64,000 bases of DNA from Coptis chinensis (lineage: Eukaryota > Streptophyta > Magnoliopsida > Ranunculales > Ranunculaceae), in contig CM027378.1 of the NCBI GenBank assembly GCA_015680905.1, forward strand, positions 54,461,501 to 54,525,500, given 5' to 3'. Below are positions 23,296 to 34,244 of this stretch, in pieces. The translations under genes and the position numbers were made by a program. Within the stretch, counting starts at the first letter, position 1; the number at the start of each line of letters is the position of its first letter. The notes under the pieces were generated by a model. It was not told where the DNA came from and did no database searches. It worked only from the letters and a program-made list of their open reading frames with translations.

Positions 23296-23645
23296 AAGTT
23301 AACTTAAAATAAGTACGTAAGTAAACCTTCACCTAGAAAATGAATTCAACCCTAATTTTTTGTGGATATGATATTCTTAACATTAAGATCATCTCCACAA
23401 AATTGCAGCTCATTTGGAAATTTCTAACATTGGCAAAATATGATTGCAAAAACTCGACATTTCTGGACTATTAGATTTCTTTTTAAAGATAACAACAATT
23501 TTTATCTATGTTAGAGGTTTTCAAATGCGTTGAAATTTTGTAGAGATAATCTTTATGATGAGTGCTTCATAACCACTAAATATTAGGGTTGAATTCATTT
23601 TCTAGGTGAAGTTTTACTTATGTACTTATTTTTAAGTTATATATA
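23296..23645. repeat. foldback repeat, arms about 160 bp
   Basis: The left arm reads AAATAAGTACGTAAGT, then CTTCACCTAGAAAATGAATT, CAACCCTAAT and GATCATCTCCACAAAATT. The right arm (about 23480-23645) is its reverse complement with scattered mismatches: ATTAGGGTTGAATTCATTTT, CTAGGTGAAG and ACTTATGTACTTATTT. The spacer is short. The right end borders a (TA)n microsatellite (23638-23663). This shape is typical of a MITE-like or foldback element inserted in F's leader; the family is not recognised. Confidence 0.8.
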
Positions 23646-24989
23646 TATATATATATATATATATTCGTCATTTTATTTTTATTGTTTCTTAGTACTATCT
23701 ATTTTTTTTTACAAATTAGGTTGCGGGACAACAAAGCTGGAGAGGAGCTGAAGAAATAGACAAAAACCGACAGCCATTCACCGACGACCGGTGGGCGACT
23801 GCGCGCGCGTGGTGAGGGAAACCGCCCAGCCACTTCAACAGAAGTGTGTGTAATTTTTCTATAGTTCAGTTCATTTGTGACAATAAGTTGTACTTCGAGC
23901 CCAGATTTTGTAATAGAGTAGGAGAAAACAATGTAACTTGTTTGTAATAGTTAGTGATAAAAAGAAAAACGAAAAAAAAAAAACTTGGTTTTTGATTGAT
24001 TTCTTATGATGAACAGGAGTTAAACCTAGTTTAAGTTTAATACTTACCAAGGGATTAGAGTTTTAATTGCCTTGGGAAGTTCAAGTGTGTGAGACAAGTT
24101 GTGGATCATAGCTCACACACTATGGATCAACTTGGTAATCAACACTCTAAGTCCATTTGACTATAGTTAATCTAGGTGATTAATCGAAAAACTAGTTAAT
24201 TAGATTAGTATCATCTTAGTTTAGTTTTAAGTTTGAGCACTTGAAGGCAAAGTTGTATAAATTGTCAAAAACCCGACTTGTGGGCTTTTTAAGTGGGTCT
24301 TTATTTGTAACTTAAAACAGGGTAAAGCTTAAAAGGTTATGCCTGATTCTCAGATCAAGCGCCAACCAATGTCATCTTCTCCTCAAGCAGCCTGTAAGCA
24401 TGGCTTGAGAGGTAAATTCTAAATCTCCTCGAAGCCTAAGTAAGAGGATACTTCTGTGTTCAAGCATGCTTACGTGATTGTTTGAAATTTACTTTCCACA
24501 CTGCAATTTACATTCGCGCAAAAGGCTGAACCCGAGCCATAACAACCATTGGGAAGTCATTGCCTAATGTAGGTAAATTGGACGTTGCTTTATTCTTGAA
24601 AGCCCTAGACCAAAAAAATTAATTAAAATCAATCAACTAGAGCCCAAGTAGTCATACTCTTCCAGAAAAGGACAAAAATATAGCCAAGAGAATTTAGAGT
24701 AATCAGTTACCAGATTCCGGTGGACTAACTACCTTCCTCACTCCCCTCTCTCAGATTCATCGTGAGTGAGATTCTTGGTAGCACACCACTTATTGAAATG
24801 ACTACCTACTCTTTTGAGATGTGCAGTAGAGCCATCCTAGTCTCGCTCTCAATTGTTCCTCTAAACAGGGCATAGTAAAATATAGATCAAAAGCAAAGTT
24901 TTCAAAACTCCATACTTGCAAAAATGAATTTCGATTGCTTGAGCATACATTGCACCGTTTGCGCATGTTAGGATGCTTGCTAAAAGTGT
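23646..24989 (+). other. leader of element F
   Basis: No gene is supported. Near 23755-23835 is a short GC-rich patch (GGGCGACTGCGCGCGCGTGG) like those in the leaders of M and K. Sequence from about 24240 resembles noncoding DNA without clear homology in the window. It ends at the gag ATG. Confidence 0.45.
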
Positions 24990-25641
24990 ATGATACTGCG
25001 TTCAGGCACTTCTAGTATTAGCAAGAATAAAACTTACTCATGTAGGAGAATTCGTCGACCTAGGCAATCTCCTGTTTCTAGTCCTCCATCTCTTAAGATG
25101 GCTGACGAAGTAGTGCAAGCTGAAGAGCCTCTCTCCAACTTCTACACACCATTGCAAGATGGGCTTCCATCTTGTATACGACTCACACGCTTATGAGCAA
25201 TTTTAGGATTCCACCGAACGTGTTCAATCTTTTGCCCATATTCCATGGGTTGGAACACGAGTTACCATACGAGCATCTATACGGGATACATGAAGTATGT
25301 AATACCTTTCATAATCCGGGTGTCACTGATGATCAGGTTAAGCTACGAGTGTTTCCTTTCACTTTAGCTGGTAAGAGTCATGCTTGGCTTCTCTCACAGA
25401 AGGCCAACTCTTTTGATACATGGGAAAATGTTGTGTTCTCCTTCATGAAGAAGTACTTTCCGCCGAAGAAAATAGAAGAGATAAGAAGCAAAATACAGTT
25501 CTTCAGACAAAGTCCGAGTGAGACACTTTTCGAAGAATGGGATAGATTTTCTAGCCTACTCCATTCATGTCCTCACCATAAACTAGAAAAATCCACTCTT
25601 GTCCAATATTTCTTCAAAGGCCTTCTCTCATAACACAAATT
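24990..25641 (+). pseudogene. gag: gag of element F, first part
   Basis: The reading begins MILRSG, the usual Athila start. After a frame change near 25185 it continues with FRIPPNVFNLLPIFHGLEHE, KLRVFPFTLAGKSHAWL and FRQSPSETLFEEWDRF, then CPHHKLEKSTLVQYFFKGLL. These are the core blocks of the retrotransposon gag domain. A stop replaces one codon just before the break. The coding sequence is interrupted at 25641 by solo LTR E1 and resumes at 38268. The sister copy in G (41226-41798) reads across this point without interruption. Confidence 0.85.
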
Positions 25642-25817
25642 TGTAGGAACCGTTATTTCAGAATGAATATTTATATGAACCGTGAAAACCACGCGCAGCG
25701 GAATTAATGGTTCTCACAATTTTGGATTGGAAAACATACATTTAAATCCGGTTGAGATGACTCTGAGAATCCAATAGCTATGAAATCCGAATCAACCTCT
25801 TGATCTTCTATTTTATT

Positions 25818-27360
25818 TGATAAGAGCCCAAAACTGTAGTTTTAACCATGTAACAGTCATACTTTTAGACCAATTATGTGAGTAATAATTAAGAGTTAAT
25901 ACTGATTACGTGTTTTTATGCATTTCAGGCTTCAAAGTCCATTATGTGCATAAATGTGCCACTTTAGTGAGATAAAGGAGCAAAGGTCGGTTGCTAAGGA
26001 GTTCTGTGATTAAAGGCCAAGATTCAAGAAGACAAAGCCTTTCTAAAGCCCGGTCAAAAGCTAAAAAGTCGACTCGGGCAGAAACAGCACTCAAAGTCAG
26101 CAGAACTTCCGAAGGCCGTATCTTTGGACTCAGACCTCGGAATTGGGCCTACCTTATGTCAAAACTACCGGCTCGGAAAGAGCTTTCCAATGGTCTAAGC
26201 GTTGACCCAATCAGAGGAGCAAAAGTGGACGAAACGTCTGTTGAAGCCAACTACAGTTGAAGAGGCCTTTTTGGACTGAAAGAATTGGGTTTTGGGCCTG
26301 ATTCTCTGGCCCAAAACATGGCTCCAAGCCCATGCACGATTTTTGGATCTGAAAGTATAAAAACAAAGAGCTTGACTCTTTGTTAATGGTAGATAGTTAG
26401 ACCTAGATTAGTTAGCCTCCATTAATTAGTTTTAGAAGTTCAATTAGTTAATTAATTAGTTTTTCATATCTTGTTTTAGATCTAGTTTCATGTTTAATTA
26501 ATTACTTTAGAACAAAGTGGATTATTAATTTAGTATTTGAATCATTGTTTTATTATTCATTAGATTAATAAAATAGTGTTCTTGGTAATCTAGTTTCATG
26601 TTCCATTTACTTATTTAGTTAAATTCTTAGATTCAATTATTTGTCATTATTAGTTTAATTCAATTATTGCATGAGTAGTTTTGAATTGAGTTTAAACAAG
26701 CAAAGTTTCAATCTTTATATAATGTCTTGTTCGAATTCCATTGGGAATGATAGCGTGATGATTCTCGGCTAAGCCTCCATTAGAGGGGGTTGGGAAGCCT
26801 TGATGAAAGCTTGATTCCGATTATCGTAGAGTCGTCGTAATTTCCTTTCCACTCTAGAAATGATTAGTTCACCATGAGAATGTGTGTAATCGTTCACATG
26901 CTAGTTATGAATTGGTAGAAATGCCATGTGTAATTAGGGATTAGGAGTAACCAGATTGTTCTGCGAAGCAGTTCAATTCGGATTCTGACGATTAAATCGA
27001 TTAGTGGATTAAGTTGAGCTAAGGTGGAATCAATCCCCCTCTAACTCCTTATCATAGAATCGACGTAGTATTCTCATAGTTGTTCAAATAGTCGACTAGT
27101 TGCATCTTGTGGGTAGTTGCATCGTAGTCTAGTTATCATTCATAAATCTCTCATTAGACTTTAGTTAAGATTACTTATACGTAGAGAACACAGCATGCGG
27201 AAGGACTAGGAGTGGAACGAATCATCTACTCCACTATATCTCATAGGATTGAGAGTAGAAATCTTTGATAAATATAGGCACGTATAAGTTTTAGTTTACT
27301 TACGTTTTGAGTTTTATCGTTCATTTCGTAGGTAAACTATTATCTTTTTATGATTTATCA
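25818..27360 (+). repeat. 5' LTR of element M (1543 bp, type A)
   Basis: The LTR starts TGATAAGAGCCCAAAAC and ends TATGATTTATCA. Copies of this type lie at 21175-22640, 35827-37170, 40246-41210, 52464-53507, 60914-61960 and 62058-63565. The hairpin block GCCTCCATTAGAGGGGG is near 26772-26788. Confidence 0.9.
26356..26384 (+). promoter_or_regulatory. TATA box and start-site hairpin in LTR of M
   Basis: TATAAAAA (26356-26363) overlaps a perfect 9-bp inverted repeat, AACAAAGAG (26362-26370) and CTCTTTGTT (26376-26384). The spacing puts the hairpin at or just before the likely start of transcription. The TATA is kept in all type A LTRs here, but the stem is weaker in the solo LTR and in K. Confidence 0.5.
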
Positions 27361-27362
27361 AA

Positions 27363-27380
27363 TGGCGCCGCTGCCATCTT
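27363..27380 (+). promoter_or_regulatory. primer-binding site of element M
   Basis: TGGCGCCGCTGCCATCTT starts two bases after the LTR end. The same site is found in K (60894-60911, minus strand). The first ten bases are of the Athila type; the rest differs from the usual CGGGGA ending, so the primer tRNA may differ or pairing may be partial. Confidence 0.85.
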
Positions 27381-27912
27381 AGTTTCACTTTCGCATTGTT
27401 TTCGTAGTATAAGTATTCTTCTTAAAGTCCCATTTCACCCACCCACCCTTATTCGATTCTAACTGTGGTTGACTTTTTCAGCATTAAACTTCCTCGAAAA
27501 AAAAAAAAAAAAAAACGGAGCGGGGCGCACTGGCGGCCAAAGGCGCGACTGCGCTCAAGTTATTGGAAGTCGGCGACCGGCGCCGAACCAAGTGCGACCC
27601 GCGCTAAAACACTGTAACTAGAAGTTAAGTTGGGCGCGACCCGCGCCCAAAGTGAGTGCACCCGCGCCCTGAGCTGAATTTTGCCGGATTTCCACAGGTT
27701 TGATTCGAACTCCGATTTTTCAAGTTTTTTAGTGTTCTAACTTGTTATATACACTGAACACGCGTAAACAAGACGCTATTCATAAGCGAAGCAAGGACGC
27801 AATAAGGTATTCCTTTCTTCCACACCTCGCATCTCCTGTTAGAGGTTTATATTAGTATATCAGGATTGTTTGGAGTGTTGACGTGTTTAGTTAAGTTTGG
27901 TCTTAACCTTGT
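27381..27912 (+). other. leader of element M with GC-rich repeats
   Basis: After a poly-A run of about 20 bases (27499-27517), the stretch 27518-27675 has repeated GCGCGACC, GCGCCC and CGCGCC phrases. The leader of K has GGGCGCGAG repeats at the same place (59969-60075). The rest is AT-rich. The GC-rich part may take part in RNA folding, dimerisation or packaging, which is inference. Confidence 0.55.
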
Positions 27913-29657
27913 ATGAGATTAAGGTCTGGTCGAACAAAAACACCTAACATAATTACACGGCAACATCAACAAGCACGCCTATCTAGTATACCACTCACTA
28001 CACCTCTAGCTACTATTTCACACACACCACTTGATAATATGCCTGAAGAAGGAGAGACTCCTCTCTCTAACTTCTACAAAGCCTTGAGCGATAGCCCCAA
28101 ATCTTGCATCGTTCTAGCAGACCCAGTGGGGGATTTCCGAATCCCCCCAAATATTTTTAATTTGTTACCCGTTTTTCATGGTTTAGACCATGAAAAACCT
28201 TATCATCACATGCGTAGGATTGAACAAGTCATAACAACATTCCACCATCCTACGGTTGGTGTTGAACAAATTAAACTGAGGGTATTCCCTTTCACCTTAG
28301 CCGATAAGGCGGCGTCTTGGTTAACTGCCCAAGTGCCTAATTCTGTGGACTCGTGGGCTAAACTTGTTCAAATTTGTTTATGGAACATTTTTACCGACCC
28401 CTAAAGGCGGATGAGATGCTTTCCAAGATTCATTTCTTTCGACAAAATCCTCATGAATCATTTTCAGAGGCTTGGAATCGTTTCACTGATCTCCTTATAG
28501 AGTGTCCACATCATAACCTAGCGAAAGACACGTCAGTTCGTGCCTTTTTCAAAGGACTTCTACACCACCATAAAGAAGTCCTTGACATAATGAATGGGGG
28601 TAGTTTCTTAAGTAAAGGAGCCTCGGAGGCTTATAAATTTTTAGAGGATCAAACTAAGCGAAATAACAACTGGGGGGTTAGTGACTATATCCACCGCTCC
28701 GCTAGTTCTTCTAATACAGTTAAGGCCACCGGTATATTTGAAATTAAACATGATCCCGAGCTTAAAACTCTAATCGAATCACTCACTAAAAAGGTAGAGG
28801 CCATTTCTGTTCAACAAAAGCCTATCCCCGTCATGAATGTAAATTCAAATCCATGTAGTTTTTGTTGGAGCCCTGAGCATCCCGACTTCCACTGTCCTAT
28901 AGCCTATGAACAGGCTTGTTCCATTAATAGTGAACCTAATGCCCCTTGGAGACAAAATCCCAACTTCGGTTGGAGAAATAACCAACACGTCACACCTCCA
29001 GGGTACAATAATCAATATGTTAGGCCAACGCACAGTTTTATCCAAGCTCTACCACGACAAGGACAGGGTCAGGGTAATTATAATAATTATAACAACCAAG
29101 TGCAACTTCGACAAGGTCAAGCACAAGTTCAAGGTAGTTATAATAATTATAATGCTAATAGAGGTATCGTTCCGGTAAATAATAACTATCAAAATCCGCC
29201 CATAAATAATTCACGCGAGATAGTTCCAGTCACACCACCCGTGGCTACTACACCCACACAACCGGATCGTCTTGACACCTTCATACAAGTGAGCCAAAAA
29301 CTTTTCCAAACCATGGCTCAATCTAACCAACATCTTCTACAATCCGTTAATAATTTAAGCCAACAGTTGGCCCAAGATAAAGCCCAACCCAAAGGTGTGT
29401 TTCCAGGTCACGCAATACCTAATCTTAAAACAACAAACACATCCTTTGAGGTAATCAATAATACTAGTAATGAATATGAAAATGTAGGTGAGCTAAATGC
29501 CATCACCACTCTCCGTTCTGGCAGAGTGGTTGATAACAAAGTAACTATCCCTATAGTTACCCCACCAGTAGCCCCTACACCTGCTATTTTACTAGATACC
29601 GAAATAGAAACTGAAGAGCCTACCACTGTAGAGGTACCCGGTTACAACACAAGCTAA
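27913..29657 (+). pseudogene. gag: gag of element M, one frameshift
   Basis: The first frame (27913-28404) runs from MRLRSGRTKTP through FRIPPNIFNLLPVFHGLDHE to LRVFPFTLADKAASWL. Near 28370 an insertion of one or two bases shifts the reading into the second frame (28374-29657), which continues FRQNPHESFSEAWNRF, CPHHNLAKDT and FFKGLL. A zinc knuckle CX2CX4HX4C (CSFCWSPEHPDFHC) lies near 28856-28897. Then follow Asn/Gln-rich repeats (28975-29220), a glutamine-rich helix, and ITTLRSGRV. The frame ends in TAA at 29655-29657. The gag shell packages RNA; the single frameshift is the only break. Confidence 0.9.
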
Positions 29658-29736
29658 GAAACGAAAGCCAAGGTTAAACATCCGGTGATACCATTGCTAA
29701 ATATAGACGAAGCCACCATTTCCACAAAAATTAGCC

Positions 29737-30585
29737 ATGTTAACTAGGGATACAAATTATGAGGAGATTAGGGGCGTTTTCAAGAATCTAACTATAAACC
29801 TTCCCTTCCTCGAAGCTATTAAAAGCTACCACACCATGCTAAGTTTCTTAAGGAGGTGTGTACTACTAGGCGTAAGACCAATATACCAAAAGACCTTTTT
29901 AACAGGAACAATTCCCAACTCTATCGAACATAATGGAATTGTTAAGTACAAGGACCCAATTAGGTCGCCCCCATCAGCACAATGCACCTTAGGAGATTCC
30001 TATACAACAACCGCGTTATTAGACCTGGGGGCTAGTGTTAACTTACTCCCGTTTTATTTGTATAGACAAATAGGTCTAGACGAGATGCAACCCACTAAAA
30101 TGACGTTGCAATTAGCTGATCGGTTTATTAAGTATCCTAAGGGTGTGGTCGGAAATGTGCTGGTAAAAATTCAGGATTTCTACTATCCGGCTGATTTTGT
30201 CATCCTCGATACAAAATTCGCTAACGACTCTGTCCCGACCATCTTAAGGCGTCCTTTCCTAGCAACTGCCAATGCGCTCATTAATTGCCGCGATGGTTCG
30301 ATGTCCATGTCCTTTGGCCATCTTGCTATTGAAGTAAATGTTTTTAAAACAAAGACACATTTACCCGATTCGTCTATGGATGGAGAGGTTAGCATGATCG
30401 AGAGCTTCGCTCGAGATTATTTCAACAACACGTTCCCTGATAATCATATGCTCAAATTTTTTTGCTTTGGAAGTTCAGACTCCAACATTTTCATCCCTAC
30501 ACTAGTCGATACACATATTATGGATGAGGACGAGATAGTTGACTTTCTCAAAGATATAGGGACTACCATAGTAATGTGGATATGA
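29737..30585 (+). pseudogene. aspartic protease module of element M
   Basis: An open frame of 282 codons carries NLTINLPFLEAIK, then HNGIVKYKDP, the retropepsin active site LLDLGASVNLLPFYLY (about 30014-30061), LQLADR, DFYYPADFVILDT, RRPFLATANALINC and MSFGH. The order is the same as in Athila proteases. Against K the segment after LEAIK seems altered by compensating frame changes (SYHTML against SLPGHAK), and the glycine of the GRPFLA block has become Arg. It therefore may not be active. An acidic tail follows. No RT domain is fused. Confidence 0.85.
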
Positions 30586-31166
30586 CCAATCTAGATGAGG
30601 AATTTGATGAGTTTCTTAGAGTAGATGATGATTCACCCTATCAAGAACTACTTTGCACAACATCCACCTCGACTCCCCTCTTTCCACCATTTCAAAGGAA
30701 TCTCAAGTTTGCACTCGATCCTTTTGTTTCTCCTGTGCTTCATAATTTTATAAATCCACCTAGTAAACAAATACTTCAGAAGGACAAAGCATTTGACACC
30801 TTCATTTTCAGACTTGAGACAGTCCCTACCTACACCATAAATGAGTTTTGTGCTAAACCCACATCCTCATTGTTTACATGCTTTCCTTCTATAACTTATC
30901 CATATCCACCATATCTTCGACAACCATTCACTTTTCCACACTTATTCACTAGGACACCCTCTCGTTCAAAGATGAAAAAGAAGGTGCATGCTAGGTTATG
31001 TTACAGGTCTATCCGACTTCGCTTTCAGTTCACTAGGTTGCGTCATAGGAAATCTTGGTGCTTGATTGTGTTTGGATATGTTTTATATGATATTTATTTA
31101 TGGAATGATCCCCAACTATTTCGGTTGTTGATATATGATAAACTGCATGTTCATACATATGTTTAG
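30576..31166 (+). CDS. conserved post-protease tail domain (M copy), function unknown
   Basis: This open frame of 196 codons overlaps the protease end and starts MDMTNLDEEF. It has an acidic start, a proline/aromatic middle (PYPPYLRQPFTFPHLF) and a basic, aromatic end with RSIRL, HRKSWCLIVF, DPQLFRLLIY and KLHVHTY. The copy in K (56634-57185, minus strand) keeps these blocks in the same order and spacing, although the two elements are diverged. That suggests selection while the family was active. I do not recognise the domain. It stands where RT and integrase would be in an autonomous Athila. Basic and aromatic residues could bind RNA, but that is a guess. Confidence 0.6.
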   Translation: MDMTNLDEEFDEFLRVDDDSPYQELLCTTSTSTPLFPPFQRNLKFALDPFVSPVLHNFINPPSKQILQKDKAFDTFIFRLETVPTYTINEFCAKPTSSLFTCFPSITYPYPPYLRQPFTFPHLFTRTPSRSKMKKKVHARLCYRSIRLRFQFTRLRHRKSWCLIVFGYVLYDIYLWNDPQLFRLLIYDKLHVHTYV

Positions 31167-31425
31167 ATAAAGTCTCGAGTATCTGACTATAAACGACTCA
31201 ACTTTTATGTTTGGTGCATTTCCTTTCATTTCCATATATTGGTGAGTGCACCATTAAGGTAACCGGGCCCTCCCTATGGAGTGTGTGGCTGTAAGTACCG
31301 GATCCTAAGTCCACGTTTAACATAATTCACGTTTTCCACTCTTGCATGTTTTCTCGGATTTTTTAGTCATGTTTCTCTATGGGGTGAATTATGTCCTTAT
31401 TCATTATTGTTTTTCCTTATAAAAG

Positions 31426-31482
<57 letters not shown>

Positions 31483-32267
31483 TAATAAACATAGTAATCT
31501 ATGAAGTCTCGGGAATTTGACTTTAAAAGACCCACTTAAAAAACAAATTTTCTAAACTCTGTTGTAAAAAATTTGTTTGGGGGTAGGGTGTTCGTGTTTC
31601 CGTCCTAGAATATTTTATGTCCCATTAGAGTTACTTAGGCCGTTTAATTGTATTTCGATTCGAGTTGACATAATCTATGAATTTAAAGTTCATTCGTTAG
31701 CATAACGTACGTCATGCAGGCACTTCGAGGCGTTTCCACTATCTTATATGTCATCCTTGGTCGGAATAAAGTGTTTTATGGATCATTGGATTGGAAATTC
31801 TCTCCTGATCATTTCCATATCTCATTCGCAAAAATCGGACCGGTAACGAAGCGGCAATATTAGTTTGAAGTCGCGCTAAAAATCGAAAAATTCGAAATTG
31901 GGCTCCAACCCAACAAGACCGGTAGCTGCGACGGCGCATTTACTTTACCTTCGCGACTTCGGCGTTCTTCACTTCCAAACCGCCATTAACGACCACAAAG
32001 CTTGAAACCCAAACCTAAAAAATAAAATTAAAAAGAAAACTAGACTAACCCACGCCCACAATTCAAATCAACTTCCAATCTTCTCTAAAATCTTTCCACC
32101 ACCACCTCCACCAATTTAAATCATCAAAAACCACCGAAAAAAAAAAAAAAAAAAAAAAAAAATTGAACTGCCGATCCACCACCGCACTACCACCATTGTT
32201 GTTCCAGTGAGGTTGTTCCTCATTGCTTCCTACACCTTCTACAAACCCCAAATCAGTTCAAACTCCA
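31167..32267 (+). other. noncoding region between tail domain and ORF X of M
   Basis: The stretch includes the post-pol phrase GTAACCGGGCCCTC (31259-31272) with CTGTAAGTACCGGATCC (31290-31306), an (AT)n microsatellite at 31434-31480, the shared GGGAATTTGACTTTAAAAG signature (31510-31528), and a PPT-like TTTGTTTGGGGGTAGG at 31571-31586. A poly-A run of about 24 bases lies at 32138-32161. GCG-rich phrases occur near 31870-31965. Confidence 0.6.
31434..31480. repeat. (AT)n microsatellite
   Basis: About 46 bases of alternating A and T follow a short poly-A. It is a simple repeat without further content. Confidence 0.95.
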
Positions 32268-33420
32268 ATGGCTCAACAACGTCGAATTTTGCCGGAGGAA
32301 GCATTTACTGGCGACCACTTCACGCCGTTTTACGGTGACGAAATGATTAGTAGAGAGTGGAATAGCTTGTGGTACTCGACCGAAGCCTTTTACCACGAAG
32401 ACTTAGTCCGACGGTTTTACAACACGAGGGAGTTGGAGGGGAGTAGAATTTTTGTTACGGTGGCGAAGAGGAGGAAAAGTAAGCTAGGCGGGTTGTTGGT
32501 CGAGATTCTAGGCATTCGCCTAGAATCCATCACGGATGCCACGCTACAGAGTCCCAATATAATGGGGTCGAGCCGTTGATGAGCGTGGCGATATCGAAGA
32601 GAACTACAATGCGAAGCTCGCGATTGTGGTTCGCCGAGCATCCCTCGAGAACCAACCCCGGTGGTTTGCAGCTTCGATGGATCGGGTCGGAACATCCTAG
32701 GGAAGGAGAAGGTCGGCGACATCGGTCCGAACTGCCTCCACATTTTATGGATACTCCAAGAGCGAAGTCACGAAGTTTTGTATCTTGGAGTTTTTGCTTA
32801 ACATGATTAGGGGAGTAGGGAAGTCTATTGCACCTCTTCTGTTTTGATAACCAAGATCATCTTTGAAGTTGAGAGCGACTCGGCGTCGATAGGATTTACC
32901 TCACCCTACACGAAATCCTCGTGATTTATAAGGATTGTGTCCAACGAGTTTGGAGGTTGCCCCGAGGATAGGGTAGAGGACGAGGAGGATGGTGGAAATG
33001 AGAATGACTTCGAGGAGGATGAGGAGGACTTGACTTGTTTTGATCTTCGATGCCTTGGAGAGGTGTTGGTCGATGCGTAACGCATGGCTGTGATTCATCG
33101 TGGCATGCGTTCACTCAACACTATCTGCGAAGACCTCCGGACTCGGCGGGCTACTATCCACCATAACCGAGATCATTACTCCAGTGAGAGGATGGCGGTG
33201 GGAATAGATGAGGATCGAGCTAGAAGCTTCGGCGCCGATTCGGGCCGATATGCTTGCACGCTTCCCACCTCACGGGGATTCTCCTTCTGAGGATACAGCA
33301 TCGAGACACGAGCGTCGTCGCCGAAAGACGAATGGTGTTGGCCCATCGGGAGCTTAGGAGCCATCTCCTGAGCGTGTGCCCTCCGCTACCAGTACCGACG
33401 TGTTTAGGGATAGAATAGTT
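32268..33420 (+). pseudogene. env-position ORF X of element M, broken
   Basis: The ATG at 32268 starts MAQQRRILPEEAFTGDHF and stays open to the stop at 32579, then changes frame. Blocks include MISREWNSLWY, then LVRRFYNTRELEG and GGLLVEILGIRLESI. The later part (to about 33420) is split among frames; recognisable pieces include RGMRSLNTICEDLRTRRATI. The start ILPEEAF resembles ILPEQNF in X of G and IIPEQSF in Y of M. A PPT-like TTGTTTGGGGGTGGTG follows at 33585-33600. Function is unknown. Confidence 0.65.
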
Positions 33421-34244
33421 TGACGATGTTTATTTGTAGTTTTATTATTGTTAGTTATTTTAATGTAAGTTTTAATTCCGTAATTTGGATTTTGTAGTAA
33501 AAGGGCATTTAATGCCAATATTAATATAATGTTGTTATTTTCATTGTGCGTGGTTGTTTAATATTGATCCTACCTTCCCAAATTGTTTGGGGGTGGTGTT
33601 ATCTATTCCAGCATGATTTTTATATGACCCTCGTTTTTAGAAGTTATTTCGGAGTCAGGGTGAGAATATGGCCGATTAGGCATATCTATGAATAAATATC
33701 ATGGTAGGATGAAATCTCGATAAAATAGGTAGATTCTATCCTAAATTCAACCTAAAAGATACTAGGGTTGTTTTAGAATCAAGAATATGAGTTGTTTCCG
33801 TTTTCGGGTTTGGAAATTTTAGTATTTCCGGAAACTGCCGTAAATTTTTTTGGCAACTTCCCGATCCATTTTAGCAACTTAAAACCAATATAAACTTCAT
33901 TCATTCTATACTCACAACCCACACTACACCTAACTTCCATCACTCCCCTTTCACTCCCATGTTTCGTCTCATTTTTCACGAATCATCACCTCGGGAGAGC
34001 ACTGCGCCCGGAGGAGGCGACTTTTCAGCGCCCTACTCATTTGTCGAAATTTTGCCTGAGTGTGCACCGTTAACAACGGTAAAAGCGCGACTTCGGCTTT
34101 AAACACTGGAACTCAAAAATGATCAGAGCGCACTGGCGCTTCAAGTGGAAGCGACTGGCTCTAACCTCCGTAAACACAAAAATTTCCAGTTTTCTGCGGG
34201 TTGTTCCCGGATCATTTGCAGCTGTTCCAGAGCATCGTTTTGAG
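33421..34244 (+). other. spacer between ORFs X and Y of M
   Basis: This is noncoding DNA that includes the PPT-like motif at 33585-33600 and GC-rich phrases at 33985-34150 (GCGCCCGGAGGAGGCGAC, AAAGCGCGACTTCGGC). The latter have counterparts before ORF Y in K. Confidence 0.5.

Noticed and set aside
23638-23663. (TA)n run as an origin or promoter
   Set aside because: A simple microsatellite beside the foldback repeat; no supporting signals.
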